This document shows, piece by piece, positions 33,564-45,408 of a stretch of DNA of 64,000 bases. Position 1 is the stretch's first letter. Each line of letters opens with the position of its first letter. The notes beneath the pieces are model-generated. The model did not search any database and was not told the DNA's origin. It saw nothing but the letters and a program-made list of their open reading frames with translations. Both the position numbers and the translations under genes were made by a program. Source of the DNA: Macrobrachium rosenbergii (lineage: Eukaryota; Arthropoda; Malacostraca; Decapoda; Palaemonidae); assembly GCF_040412425.1 (NCBI RefSeq), contig NC_089781.1, positions 49,096,727-49,160,726 of the forward strand, read 5' to 3'.

Positions 33564-33902
33564 AGAGAGTCATTGTGAGTGGTTCGGTTGTTGGAGTTGG
33601 TTTTACGGCTGTCTCTCTGTCTGTCTGTCTATCGGGAGTTTTTCGGTTTTTTGGGAAGTCTTGGGCAGTTGAGGTCCAACCTTGAAAGTGAACGGGAGTT
33701 CGTCTGTTTTTTTGGTACCAGCATTAATGGTTCATGTCTCTTCTTTTTTGTTTGTTCGTTGTTGGTGGAGAGGGTCGGTTTAAGTTTTTGTTTCGTGGTT
33801 GTGTGCTGTGATTGGCGACCGTGGACCTTATCCATCTCCAGCAACCGAAGATCAGGGTGAGTGTTGCGTGTTGTGTTGTTTGTGGGTGTGAATTCCGCCA
33901 CA
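33455..33902 (+). repeat. 3' LTR
   Basis: 448 bp, near-identical to 30,353-30,826 apart from a shorter (GA)n tract (about 33,503-33,561) and a few single-base indels. It ends GCCACA and is followed by DIRS sequence GTGTTAGCATTTAAG. Confidence 0.9.
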
Positions 33903-34104
33903 GTGTTAGCATTTAAGTGTCTTGGTATTAACCAGTATTTTGTGTATATTTGCCCCATGTTATTGACCATGTCTTATCCTGTATTATTAATCATGTCCTA
34001 ATTTTGCTACTTGGATAATTAAACTCAGTTTTTACTGATAGTTTTATTTATCTCCATCACAGTAGTTGTTAAGGGGCTTCACCAAGCTTTGTATGATTCT
34101 CTGT

Positions 34105-34195
34105 TACTATTTCACCGGGTGACACAGGTCAAACCCAGAAAAGGGATTTTGACAAAGGAAAAATCTATTTCTGGGGGAAGACCTGTGTCACCCGG
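34105..34195 (+). other. DIRS copy 1 internal complementary region
   Basis: Contains TTTCACCGGGTGACACAGGT then CAAACCCAGAAA, which is the reverse complement of the left end (22,952 onward). It is fused to AGGGATTTTGACAAAGGAAA and ATCTATTTCTGGGGG, the reverse complement of the right-end extension. The fusion reproduces the circle junction. Confidence 0.85.
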
Positions 34196-34252
34196 TGACC
34201 CACCCCTATTCTCCTTTCCCCCCCTGATTGACATACCAAGCTTGGGGGGAGG

Positions 34253-34596
34253 GTGCTAACCTGGAATGAGGCTGAGATGGCGGCTGAGGTGTTGGTTGAC
34301 CGGGCAATGGGCGTTGGGTATGCGACGGCCCCTCACTTTCCGGGATTTTGGGATTGGAGATCTCTACAGGGCAGAGGCCTGTGGCAGTGGCAACACTCAC
34401 CCTTTGTGTATATCGACATCTAATTTTAATTAATAGATGAGCGAACTGAGGGTAGTAACCTCAGCATTCTAGATAGCTTTTTTCTCTGGTATATATAGCA
34501 ATACTTATACCTAGAAATGTGCTTGATGGAACCAATTTTACCGGGTGACACAGGTCTTCCCCCAGAAATAGATTTTTCCTTTGTCAAAATCCCTTT
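34253..34596 (+). repeat. DIRS copy 1 right inverted terminal repeat with extension
   Basis: Reverse complement of 22,952-23,265 up to about 34,567, then 28 extra bases containing GATTTTTCCTTTGTCAAAAT found only at right ends. It ends at CCCTTT. Confidence 0.88.
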
Positions 34597-35104
34597 ATTC
34601 TTCCACCAATGGCATAAGTGAGAACCGACTCCCAAACATCCACTTCCTACCCTACCCCACAGGGGTTGGCACAACATGATTAGAGTGGCCCAAGTGTAAG
34701 CCAAACCTGCTTGCTAGGACTAACAATATTACTGGAATACAATCATCCCCACCCTAATCATGTTATGGGAAAACCGGATAGAATGTCAAGAGTCCTATCC
34801 CTAGAACCAGACTCCCCTGGAATCTGTGGTCCAGCCCTAAAGAATAGTTCCGCCTGATATCTCTCAGGTCCAAACATTATTGGGCAGTTGATGTTCATAC
34901 CACAGTTCCCACTATTTAGCTTCGGATATAAACCCAATCCCAGTTCTTTTCCTATTTATCAGGTCCAATAAATTTCAGCAAAAGCGGAAAATTGCACAAA
35001 GATTAATTCAAAGAAATACAGAATGGTATCTGGGACTCTTGGACTCAAGCCCGGGAACAAATTCCAGGGGTTCAAGAGCCCCCTCACCACGTCAAGGTGG
35101 TCCT

Positions 35105-35108
<4 letters not shown>
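34597..35108 (-). other. Probable LINE 5' leader (repeat shared with 57,576-58,022)
   Basis: This segment is non-coding and is about 85-90% alike to 57,576-58,022, from TGGCACAACATGAT through AGGTCCAATAAATTT to the hairpin CCACGTCAAGGTGG. On the minus strand it lies directly upstream of LINE ORF1 once DIRS copy 1 is removed, and its second copy abuts a LINE fragment. I therefore infer it is the LINE 5' untranslated leader, starting at the hairpin end. It could instead be an unrelated dispersed repeat. Confidence 0.45.

Positions 35109-35178
<70 letters not shown>
35108..35178. repeat. (GA)n microsatellite
   Basis: An almost pure GA run of about 70 bp between the LINE-leader repeat and 40 bp of unassigned sequence before DIRS copy 2. 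Confidence 0.95.
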
Positions 35179-35183
<5 letters not shown>

Positions 35184-35218
35184 CTCACAACTACCTGCAC
35201 AGATCTATGTAAATTATT

Positions 35219-35535
35219 ATTTCTGAGCTCGTCCCTGTGTCACCCGGCGAAATTCCATACTAACACGAATTTCTAGGTATAAATATTGCTAAATATACCA
35301 GAGAAAAAAGCTTTCAGGAATGCTGGAGTTACTACCCCCAGATCAAGCGTCTTCTATAATGAAGACGTCGGTATAAGCAAGGGTGAGTGAAGGAATCACA
35401 ACCACAGAACCACACTCGAAAGATATCCCAATGGCAAAACCCCTCGGAAGAGTGGGGAGCCGTACCAGCTCCCACACTCACCCGCCCGCCAAGCGGCGAC
35501 CCCAGCGCCATCTGAACTCATTCCATTTCTAGCAC
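35219..35535 (+). repeat. DIRS copy 2 left inverted terminal repeat
   Basis: Starts at or near TATTTCTGAGCTCGTCCCTG and is the reverse complement of 45,066-45,380, including GGAATGCTGGAGTTACTACC opposite GGTAGTAACTCCAGCATTCC. The ITR is about 315 bp. Confidence 0.9.
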
Positions 35536-37813
35536 GTGATTTGATCACTGTTTTGTTTGTGGCTTGTGTTTTTTGGCGTATTTTGCCTTTATTTCACCAT
35601 GTCGTCAAGCACCTTTACTGTTTCCAAGTTAAGTACTATCTTCTTATGGGGTTTTTATGATAAGTTTGGCTGTTTTAGCCCGTATTTATATATTATACGT
35701 GGTTTTTGTTGGGTCGCTGCGGCGTCCCCTTGTCAGCCATGTCGACCGCGAGGTACGCCCGTCCAGCTTGTTCTGTTTGGGTTTCTCTTGGTCGATTACA
35801 TTGCTTATCGTCATCCCCCTAGGATTCATCCTGGTGGTCTTGCCTGGGTTGGGTCTTTGGGGTATCCTCTAATGTTAATTTCGTAGAACTTCCCATCATA
35901 GGGGTTCTTACATTTAGGGTTCCCGTAGTATTTCCCGCTTAGGTATCTCCCCAGGATGTTTCCCCATTGGTCAGTTATAGATTTATTATTATGTTTGTGC
36001 TTGATGTCATGTTTTATTATATTTTTAAAATCTTATTATTATTACCTGCAAGGCGTCAGGTACAGTCCTATCTGTTTACTTCCTGTCGCTTTGTTGGTCA
36101 GGCTACGTGCCAAGCACAAGCTGATTTTATGTCTAGTGTATATATTTAGTAATGGTGGTTAATTATTTATTATTTCTGGTTAACATCCCTGTCCTAGCCC
36201 TGCCTAGTGCAAGGTTAGGCTTTTCCTGGTAGCCTATCTGGCCTCCTACTCTCCCTTGTACCTTGGGGTAGGTTAGGTGAGAGGAGGGGATCAGCAGGTA
36301 GAGGGAGTTTCTGTTGTTGTTCCATCCACCGACCGTTGTTTGGGTTGTGGAGTGAGATCCCATTGTCCTCCCCCTTCTTTTCGGAGGGGTAGAGGTTTTT
36401 CCCTTGGGTGTGTCTCCTCCACGCTATTTTAGCATTCCCTTACTTTACGGTTCTGGCTGGCCTTCGACACAGGAATTTCTCTCCCTGTTAGTTCTCCATC
36501 CCTCACTTTCATTCTCCCCTTCGTATTTTATAGACTGCGTCTATTACAAGGTGAGAACGTGGGGGTCTTAGGCTGCTTCCCTTTCCCTTCCTGTTAGGGG
36601 TAGGCCTAGAGCTCTCCCTACTTGGGTATTACTTTACCTAGTACGGCTTGCAATTACAGTTGAGATGGGTTCACATCTTCCCTAGTCTCCTGTTTTCCTC
36701 TTCTCTGGTCTAAGCCCTTCCTTACCTAGCCATTCCCCCTTCCCTAGCCTACCCTAGTCAACTCCTTGTCATCTCTCGCATGTGTGACATCGGTCCCCGA
36801 TGATCACCCCGAGTACTTGGGTCCTCCCTGGTGGAGGGATTCGCTCCCTCCCAGGGATGGTTCCTGGTGACATTTGTCTTGACTTTATGTTTCGTTTACC
36901 CGCTCTCCTCGGATTGAGTGGGTTTTCGAACATTCTCAGGGTTGCCCTTCCTCCCTCCCATCATCTCCTGTCCTCCCTTTGCCTCCCGCGTTCGCCTCGG
37001 CGTCTGGGTCATTCTAGTCGGATTTGATTGGCGCTTACACCTGCCCATGTGGGTCCAGTTGTGTTTTTGCCTCATCCTTCTTGTGTACTCTAGCGGTAGA
37101 GGCTTGGGATCTCCGGTGGTGATGGTACCGGACTTCGGGGGACTCTACCTCATATATGTTGATGTTAACTGGTTACTTTACCACCCTCTATATGTATACA
37201 TTGGTTACTGGTCCCGGGCGGCTTAACCCCGCCGTCGGGTTGATATATATTTACTTTAATCTTATATCAGAGTCCGGTGATCCTTCCCTTGGGTTCCGCC
37301 GGTTTTATTACTGGCGTTCCTTGTGGTAAGGGTCCTGTCGATTCACTCCCTCGTTCCGCCGGAGTATTCCGGCAGTCGAGAGACTTTTTGCTCACCATAT
37401 TTTAACTATATGAGGAGCAAAGAAATGTTGATGTTCACTGGTTACTTTACCACCCTCTATATGTATACATTTGTTAATGGTCCCCAGCGGCTTAACCCCG
37501 CCGTCGGGTTGATATATTTACTTTAATCTTATATCAGAGTCCGGTGATCCTTCCTTTGGGTTCCGCCGTTTTTATTACCGGCGTTCCTTGTGGTAAGGGT
37601 CCTGTCGATTCAACTCTCTCGTTCCGCCGGAGTATTCCGGCAGTCGGGAAACTTTTTGCTTACCATATTTTAAGTTTCTTTGCTTAGTAGGTCCGTCTCT
37701 GATAGGGTTTTTCATTCCACTGGAGTTCTCCGGTAGCATGGTATGAAAATCCTTACCCCTATATAGTTTAAGTTTCTTAGAGTGGTAGGTTCATATACTT
37801 TTCACACTTACAG
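35536..37813 (+). other. DIRS copy 2 leader region
   Basis: About 2.3 kb, T/C-rich, without a recognised gene. Open frames up to 109 codons carry no domain. It includes the tandem duplication at 37,158-37,700. It ends at an acceptor-like TTCACACTTACAG (37,801-37,813) before the zinc-motif exon, so an upstream non-coding or short coding exon is likely. Confidence 0.6.
37158..37700 (+). repeat. About 270-bp tandem duplication in DIRS copy 2 leader
   Basis: TTGATGTT(A/C)ACTGGTTACTTT begins near 37,158 and again near 37,428. Both halves carry AACCCCGCCGTCGGGTTGAT, GTAAGGGTCCTGTCGATTCA and GCCGGAGTATTCCGGCAGTC. The similarity is about 93%. The GTAAGGG and polypyrimidine content might hold duplicated splice signals. 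Confidence 0.88.
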
Positions 37814-37984
37814 ACCGTTCGTTGTGAGGAGCCCAGATGTGCTGCCATCCTCCACCAACCCTACGGGCATGTGGTGTGTCGGACCCACGCTGGCTGTGCG
37901 GTCCGGCTTTATGACTTGATCGTCTGGCATCCGGACAGCTGTGAGGTGTGCTTCGCATCGTACGGATGTATCCAGGACGAGTCG

Positions 37985-38096
37985 GTAAGCTGCTTACTTC
38001 CACTTTTCCACGTTAGTCACAGTTTATTATTTGGTCACATCTGGCTCTTATATTAACACGGTATTAGCCCTTTCTTGACTCTCTGCTCCCTTTCAG
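37985..38096 (+). other. Candidate spliceosomal intron in DIRS copy 2 gag (112 bp)
   Basis: Donor CG|GTAAGC and acceptor CTCCCTTTCAG|GC. Joining keeps QDES-ADESS in frame. It is positionally identical to the 105-bp intron of copy 1. Confidence 0.8.
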
Positions 38097-38405
38097 GCTG
38101 ATGAGTCCTCCAAGAAAGAGGCCTTGGAGTCTCTCCGCGCCTGGGTGGCTGGGTTCGGGAGGAATGTTCCGTCGGGGAAGCCTTACGTCCTCGATGAAAA
38201 GCTGAGGGACCTGCTTTACCCCGGCGCCCGGATCGCTGCGGCCGTACCATCTGACGTGGCCGCACCTATCATCGAGCAGATCCGGGCCGTGACCCAGCCC
38301 CTGCAAGAGGACCCCCTCTACACGGATGTTTCCGAAGACGTCGCCGCGCTCGACCTGGACCTCGAGCCGATGCTCACCGAGCAGGACCAGGGGGTAGGTA
38401 GTGAG

Positions 38406-38471
38406 GTAAGTGAGGCAGTGGGGGCGGGCGCCCTCTTTGATTCCCCTCCTTCATCATCCTCTTCTTTTCAG
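38406..38471 (+). other. In-frame 66-bp GT-AG segment in copy 2 gag
   Basis: GAG|GTAAGTGAGGCAG...CTTCTTTTCAG|GG, the same length and position as 25,670-25,735 in copy 1. Retained, it encodes a Ser-rich linker; spliced, it removes 22 residues without a frame change. Confidence 0.45.
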
Positions 38472-39919
38472 GGCTTCACTAAATCTTCTATCTTGGGGGA
38501 CAGAGCTCAGTCTACTGTCCCCAAGTTGAAGTTGTTGTTGAAGGCGAAGGGCTATAAGTCCTCGTCTTCACGGAAGGCATCTCCTTTCCCCCCGTCGAAG
38601 CCAAAGGGTGCTGGCCCTTTGGCTTCCAGGAGCAAACCGAGTACCCCGGGCAAAGGAGCGAGTAAGAAGGCGGCCAAGCCCAGCCCTCCTCGCCAGCCTG
38701 CCTTTGACCCGGAGGCGTTTGCAGGAATGTTGTTGCAGAGGTTCTCTACGGAGGTAGAGGCTAAGCTCAGTAAGATTGATGAGAGGCTTCAGAATCAGGA
38801 GACTCTGATCGCTGATATGGCGCGCTCCGGTGGGGCCGGAGTGCACTATCAGATCCCTGACACCGCTGCCCTCCCTCCTTTTGACGTAAGGAACCCATGG
38901 CGTTTTGCTCTTCATGCTATCCGGCATGAAGACACCTTGACCATTGAAGGTCTAGGTACCAGACGTCTAGAAGAACTGGAGTTCTTCCCGGCTGATCTCT
39001 TGCCCCCCTACCCAGGCTTCATTAGGTTGACAGAGGAAGCCTGGGTACGCTCAGACAAGGTCCCTAAGGAGACGGTGATCTTCCCTAGGGATCAGGCGCA
39101 ATCTGCTCTCTTGCGCACCTTTACCGAAAGTGGCAGATTTGAGAACACGGTTGACCCCCTTCAAGGGCAACTTCAATATGTTTTCTCTCGGTGATAGGCT
39201 GCCCACTCCCTGCCTGAACAAGGTTGCTATCGCAACCGCTCAGGCTTGCTTGGAAGGCAAACCCTTGCCTCAGCTTCGGGAATCAGACCCTACGTCTCTG
39301 ATCTTCCCAGGGGATGACGAGTTCTGGAAAGACGCTCCGTCCACATTTACTGTCGGTAAATTGGACGCAGATTGCACGTCAAACCAGTTCAGCGAGAAGC
39401 TTCCTAAGCTTACGGAAGCTCTCCTGAAGGCTGAGTTCGAGGCACGGTGTCGGTTGAGCCGGTCTTTTAACTCGCTGTGCCTGTCAGAAGCGACCGCCGT
39501 CTCCTTTGCAGAGGAGCCACTGTTTCAGGTTCTGACTAAATCCCTGTTAGCAGGGTTCCAGTCGGACCTGTACGACTTCATGGTAGCAAAGATGAACTGC
39601 CGTAAGTTCATCTTTGCTGATGCCACCATTCGTCATGAGCCTAACAGACTCATGAAGAGTTCTTTCTGGGGAGACAACCTTTTCCCAGAAGATGAAGTCT
39701 CCAGTGTCCTGGGCGAAGCAACCAGGGCCAACCAGAGTCTGCGCTCCCGGTGGGGTATCTCCGCTTTTAAGCGGAAGACCTCTGAGTTTGGCGCTTCCCA
39801 GAATAGGCCTGGGAAACGTTACAGGAAGCACAGGAGACCACAACATCAGGCGGTTGTTCAGGCAGTTCCGGTCTCGACGGTGAGCCAACCGTCCACCTCC
39901 AAGGCCCAACCCCAACAGT

Positions 39920-41734
39920 ATGTGCTGGTTCAACCAGCCCAATCCCTTGCTGCGCCTACGTACGTCTCCTCACCGGCGTACAACCCTACCTATGAAGGCC
40001 GTGGGGTCTTTCACGGCCTTAATAGGAGCGCAAGAGGGGGTAGAGGTCGAGCCCCTTTCAGAGGCAAGGCTGCATCCATCTCCCGGGGGAAAAGTGGCCG
40101 CGGTAGAGGAAACAAACCTGCTCCCTCCCACTGAGACCAGTCAGGTAGGTGGACGCCTATACTGGTTCAGAGACCAGTGGTCCTTCAGTCCTTAGGCACA
40201 CAGCATTGTGTCCAAAGGTCTGGGTTGGAGCTGGATCAAGGGCCCCCCTCCCCTGACCAGGTTTTACCAGCCTTCCTCCAAAGCCCTACAGGACTTTGTG
40301 ACGGAGCTACTCAACAAGAGAGCAATAAAGGAAGTGAGGCACCTCAAGTTTCAAGGCAGGCTGTTCACTGTCCCCAAGAAAGCTTCCGGCCAGCAAAGAG
40401 TGATTCTAGATCTGTCGCGTCTAAATCTCTACATACAATGCGACAAGTTTCGCATGCTTACAGTTGCTCAAGTATGGACTCTACTGCCGCGTGGAACCGT
40501 CACCACCTCTATCGATCTTTCAGACGCTTACTATCTCGTCCCGGTTGCGCGGAACTTCTCTCCCTTCCAACTGAACAGGGAGAAGTCCCGCCTGACTCCG
40601 GAGTCTCGGTTTCAATGGCTGGGTCTCCAGTGGGACCTAACCTCGTACAAGCTATCCCTTCCGCCGGCCAAGCAGAAGGAATTAGCTGCTGCTACCAGAA
40701 AGTTTCCAATAGGCAAAGTAGCCTCCCGCCGGACTCAAGAGAGGATTCTCGGCTCTCTTCAGTTTGCTTCAGTGACAAACCTGCTCTTAAAAGCGAGATT
40801 AAAAGACATAAACAGAGTGTGGCGGAGACGAGCCAATGTCAGGCTCAGAGACAGAGTCTCTTCAATCCCGCAAATCCTGAAGAAAGGCTTCGCCCCGTGG
40901 TCCTCAGTCCAGGGTCTTTCAAGTCTGTCCCACTTCATTTCCCCCTCCAGCTCTGGTAATCCACACAGACGCTTCATTAAGCGGCTGGGAGGATACTCAC
41001 CAAAACAAAAAGTACAAGGGACTTGGTCTACAATGTTCCGTCAGTTCCATATAAACACCTTGGAAGCTGTGGCAGTGTTTCTAACCCTAAATAAACTTCG
41101 CCCCTCCGGCCAGATTCACATCAGGTTGGTGTTAGGCAGTGCCGTGGTGGTTCATTGCATAAACAGGGGCGGCTCCAAATCAAGTCGCGTAAATCAAGTG
41201 ATGTTTGCCATCTTCTCTCTGACGAACAAGCACGGCTGGCATCTGTCAGCCACCCACCTAGCGGAAGTGCGGAACGTGGTGGCGGATTCTCTGTCCAGAC
41301 TAACTCTGTTGGAGACGGAATGGTCCCTGGACGGGGAATCATTCAACTGGATCCGCCACCGGGTTCCGGGACTCCAAGTGGATCTGTTCGCCACGGAGAG
41401 CAATCACAAACTTCCCTGTTATGTGGCTCCCAATCTGGATCCCCATGCCTATGCCACGGACGCAATGTCTATAGATTGGATCAGTTGGAAGAGAATCTAC
41501 TTGTTTCGCCCAATAAACATGCTGTTGAAAGTCCTGCACAAACTCAGGTCATTCAAGGGTCGGGTAGCCTTGGTAGCCCCCTATTGGCCGAAGAGCAACT
41601 GGTTCCCCCTTCTCCTGGAGCTCAAGTTGCGGTGTCATCAGATACCCAGACCCAAACTGACTCAAGTAGTACAAACCAAGACTGTGTCTGCTTCCTCAAA
41701 AGTCCAGAATGCAATGGCTTTATGGACTTCATAA
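39920..41734 (+). pseudogene. DIRS copy 2 pol (RT with YLDD deleted, RNase H, methylase-like domain)
   Basis: Pol is open from about 39,920, overlapping the gag end by about 215 bases in the +1 frame. A TAG replaces a Trp codon at about 40,193 (copy 3 keeps SFSPWAHS). RT runs LKFQGRLFTVPKK, VILDLSRLNLYIQCDKFRML, TSIDLSDAYYLVPVARNFSP, then jumps to FQLNREKSRLTPE: about 82 residues including YLDDW are missing near 40,567. RNase H follows (FHINTLEAVAV, NVVADSLSR) with a 1-base deletion at about 40,987 in the first Asp motif. The domain with VDLFATESNHKLPCYVAPNL, DAMSIDW and VALVAPYWPKSNWFPLLLE follows. Confidence 0.88.
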
Positions 41735-41737
41735 AGT

Positions 41738-42695
41738 TTGCCGCACAGAAGGGAGCAAACATTGACCCCGTTAACACTGTTTCTGGAATCTGATAAGCGA
41801 GATTCTACTCTCAGACAATATGATTCTGCAGTCAAAAAACTAGCATCCTTTTTGAAGGCATCTGAAGCTCAAACTATGACTACTAACCTAGCGGTTACCT
41901 TCTTTAGGTCTTTGTTTGAAAAAGGCCTGGCTCCGGCCACTATTACTACAGCTAAATCAGCTTTGAAGAAGGTGTTCTTATATGGCTTCAAGCTTGACCT
42001 AACAGATTCATACTTTTCTTCCATCCCTAGAGCATGCGCCCGTTTGAGGCCGGTAACACGCCCACATTCTGTTACCTGGTTCCTTAACGACGTTCTGAAG
42101 CTTGCCTCAGATATTAATAATTCTCAGTGCTCTTATCTGGATCTGTTAAGGAAGACCTTATTCCTGATTAGTTTAGCTTCAGCTGCCAGAATCTCAGAGC
42201 TGTCCGCTCTCTCAGAGGTGTCGATCACATTGATTTCCTCCCGTCGGGAGAAGTTCTCCTTTCCCCTGATCATAATGTTCCTAGCGAAAAATGAAGACCC
42301 TCAGGACAGATGGTCTCCTTGGAAGGTGGTGCCTCTTCCACAAGACCAATCCTTATGTCCAGTCCATACCTTAAGGGCTTACTTACAAAGAACTTCTCAG
42401 TGTACATCTGGTCCTCTTTTTATCAGGGAAAAAGGTGGAACTCTTTCGTTGAAAGCTATAAGACAGCAAATTCTGTATTTCATTAAACAAGCTAACCCGG
42501 ATTCAGTGCCTAAGGCTCATGATATCCGTCATGGTGGCTACTTCTACCAATTATTTTCATAATATGGATTTTGCTGAACTTACCAAGTACACGGGATGGA
42601 AATCACTTCTAGTGTTTAAATGCCACTATCTAAAATCACTCGAAGCTCTGAAATTTTCTACAGTGGCTGTGGGGAGTGTCATTCCCCCACCTTAA
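41738..42695 (+). pseudogene. DIRS copy 2 tyrosine recombinase
   Basis: Begins near FLESDKRDSTLRQYDSAVKK and continues TTNLAVTFFRSLFEKGLAP and TDSYFSSIPRACARL. The core has LASAARISELSALS (Arg), HDIRHGG (HxxR, then a frameshift at about 42,530) and TGWKSLLVFKCHYLKSL (Tyr, in the shifted frame). Another frameshift (about 42,215-42,260) replaces the segment equivalent to DDHVDFLPSGEVLLS. Catalytic residues remain but in different frames. Confidence 0.88.
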
Positions 42696-42876
42696 TTTAT
42701 CCTTAGTCCTTATCCTTTCCCCCCCGCCTGCCTCATTTATTTCTCTGCCTGTTCTCCTGGATCAATCATGCCTCACTGCCTAGCTCCTCATTATTGATAC
42801 TAGTATTGTTAACCTTAAGAATGTCTTGGTGTATATGTTTTTGCCATGCTGTTGTTTAGATTTAGACTAAGAGGTA

Positions 42877-44672
<1,796 letters not shown>

Positions 44673-44906
44673 TACCTTGTTTGTTTTGCATTATGCTTTC
44701 TGTACCTCTCCTTTTGTGTTGAGTAAATTATATTACTCTTGTCATTGCACTGTATTGTGTTATGGTATTCATTTCACCTGTACTTACCTGTGATCTGATA
44801 CACTGTTAATTGTTTTGAATTTTTCATATTAAATCTAGTTTTGCATAGCATGTGCTTTTATTCATTTTCACCTCTTCTTTATTTTTGTGTCTTTGCAGTC
44901 TTGGCA
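44673..44906 (+). other. DIRS copy 2 3' spacer
   Basis: T-rich DNA between the Tc1-like insert and the internal complementary region. With 42,696-42,876 it forms the roughly 415-bp spacer after the recombinase. No feature is seen. Confidence 0.6.
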
Positions 44907-45010
44907 TGATTCTCTGTTACTCTTTTCGCGGGTGACACAGGGATGAGCTCAGAAAAGGGATTTTGACAAAGGAAAATCTATTTCTGAGGGAGGCCCTGTG
45001 TCACCCGGCG
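44907..45010 (+). other. DIRS copy 2 internal complementary region
   Basis: TTTTCGCGGGTGACACAGGG and GAGCTCAGAAA (complement of the left end) are fused to AGGGATTTTGACAAAGGAAA and TCTATTTCTGAGGGAGG (complement of the right-end extension). Confidence 0.85.
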
Positions 45011-45065
45011 ACCCTCCCAGTGTCTGGTTTTCCCCCTCGGTTTGGGCATGGCAAGCCTGGGGGTG

Positions 45066-45408
45066 GTGCTAGCCTGGAATGAGTTCAGATGGCGCTGGGG
45101 TCGCCACTTGGCGGGTGGGTGAGTGTGGGAGCTGGTACGGCTCCCCGCTCTTCCGAGGGGTTTTGCCATTGGGATATCTTTCGAGTGTGGTTCTGTGGTT
45201 GTGATTCCTTCACTCACCCTTGCTTATACGGACGTCTTCATTATAGAAGACGCTCGATCTGGGGGTAGTAACTCCAGCATTCCTGAAAGCTTTTTTCTCT
45301 GGTATATTTAGCAATATTTATACCTAGAAATTCGTGTTAGTATGGAATTTTGCCGGGTGACACAGGGCCTCCCTCAGAAATAGATTTTTCCTTTGTCAAA
45401 ATCCCTTT
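45066..45408 (+). repeat. DIRS copy 2 right inverted terminal repeat with extension
   Basis: Reverse complement of 35,219-35,535, plus 28 bases containing GATTTTTCCTTTGTCAAAAT and ending at CCCTTT. Confidence 0.9.

Larger units (their letters stand above)
30353..33902 (+). mobile_element. Gag-only LTR retrotransposon nested in DIRS copy 1
   Basis: Two nearly identical LTRs (30,353-30,826 and 33,455-33,902) flank a 2.6-kb interior with a primer-binding site, a gag region with zinc knuckles and a polypurine tract, but no protease, RT or integrase. Such elements must borrow pol from a relative (compare elements termed TR-GAG in plants). Flanking TGTT is a possible 4-bp target duplication. A related gag family forms the palindrome at 51,555-56,479. 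Confidence 0.85.
22952..34596 (+). mobile_element. DIRS retrotransposon copy 1 (about 8.1 kb plus a 3.55-kb nested LTR element)
   Basis: Plus-strand element with left ITR 22,952-23,265, leader, gag (about 25,120-27,440), RT-RNase H-methylase-like pol (27,440-29,252), tyrosine recombinase (29,270-30,211), an internal complementary region at 34,105-34,195 and a right ITR with extension at 34,253-34,596. A gag-only LTR element is inserted after the recombinase gene. The copy has frameshifts in every gene but keeps the RT and recombinase catalytic residues. It lies next to the 5' leader side of the LINE. Confidence 0.9.
37814..40134 (+). pseudogene. DIRS copy 2 gag with zinc-motif exon
   Basis: Exon 37,814-37,984 reads TVRCEEPRCAAILHQPYGHV, then VCRTHAGCAV and IVWHPDSCEVCFA: a Cys/His array (C-x4-C, C-x2-H-x2-C, H-x3-C-x2-C) likely to bind zinc. 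After a 112-bp intron the frame continues ADESSKKEALESLRAWVAGF, GRNVPSGKPYVL, the acidic and Ser/Lys-rich regions, and RHEDTLTIEGLGTRRLEELE. A frameshift near 39,150 leads to 39,160-40,134 (FEARCRLSRSF, LTKSLLAGFQSDLYDFM, tail RGGRGRAPFRG, GRGRGN, stop 40,134). The fused length is near 700 residues. Confidence 0.85.

Noticed and set aside
34597..35108. Helitron 3' end (terminal hairpin followed by CCTAAA)
   Set aside because: The hairpin fits loosely but there is no CTRR end conserved in the second copy and no Rep/helicase; a LINE leader explains the position better.
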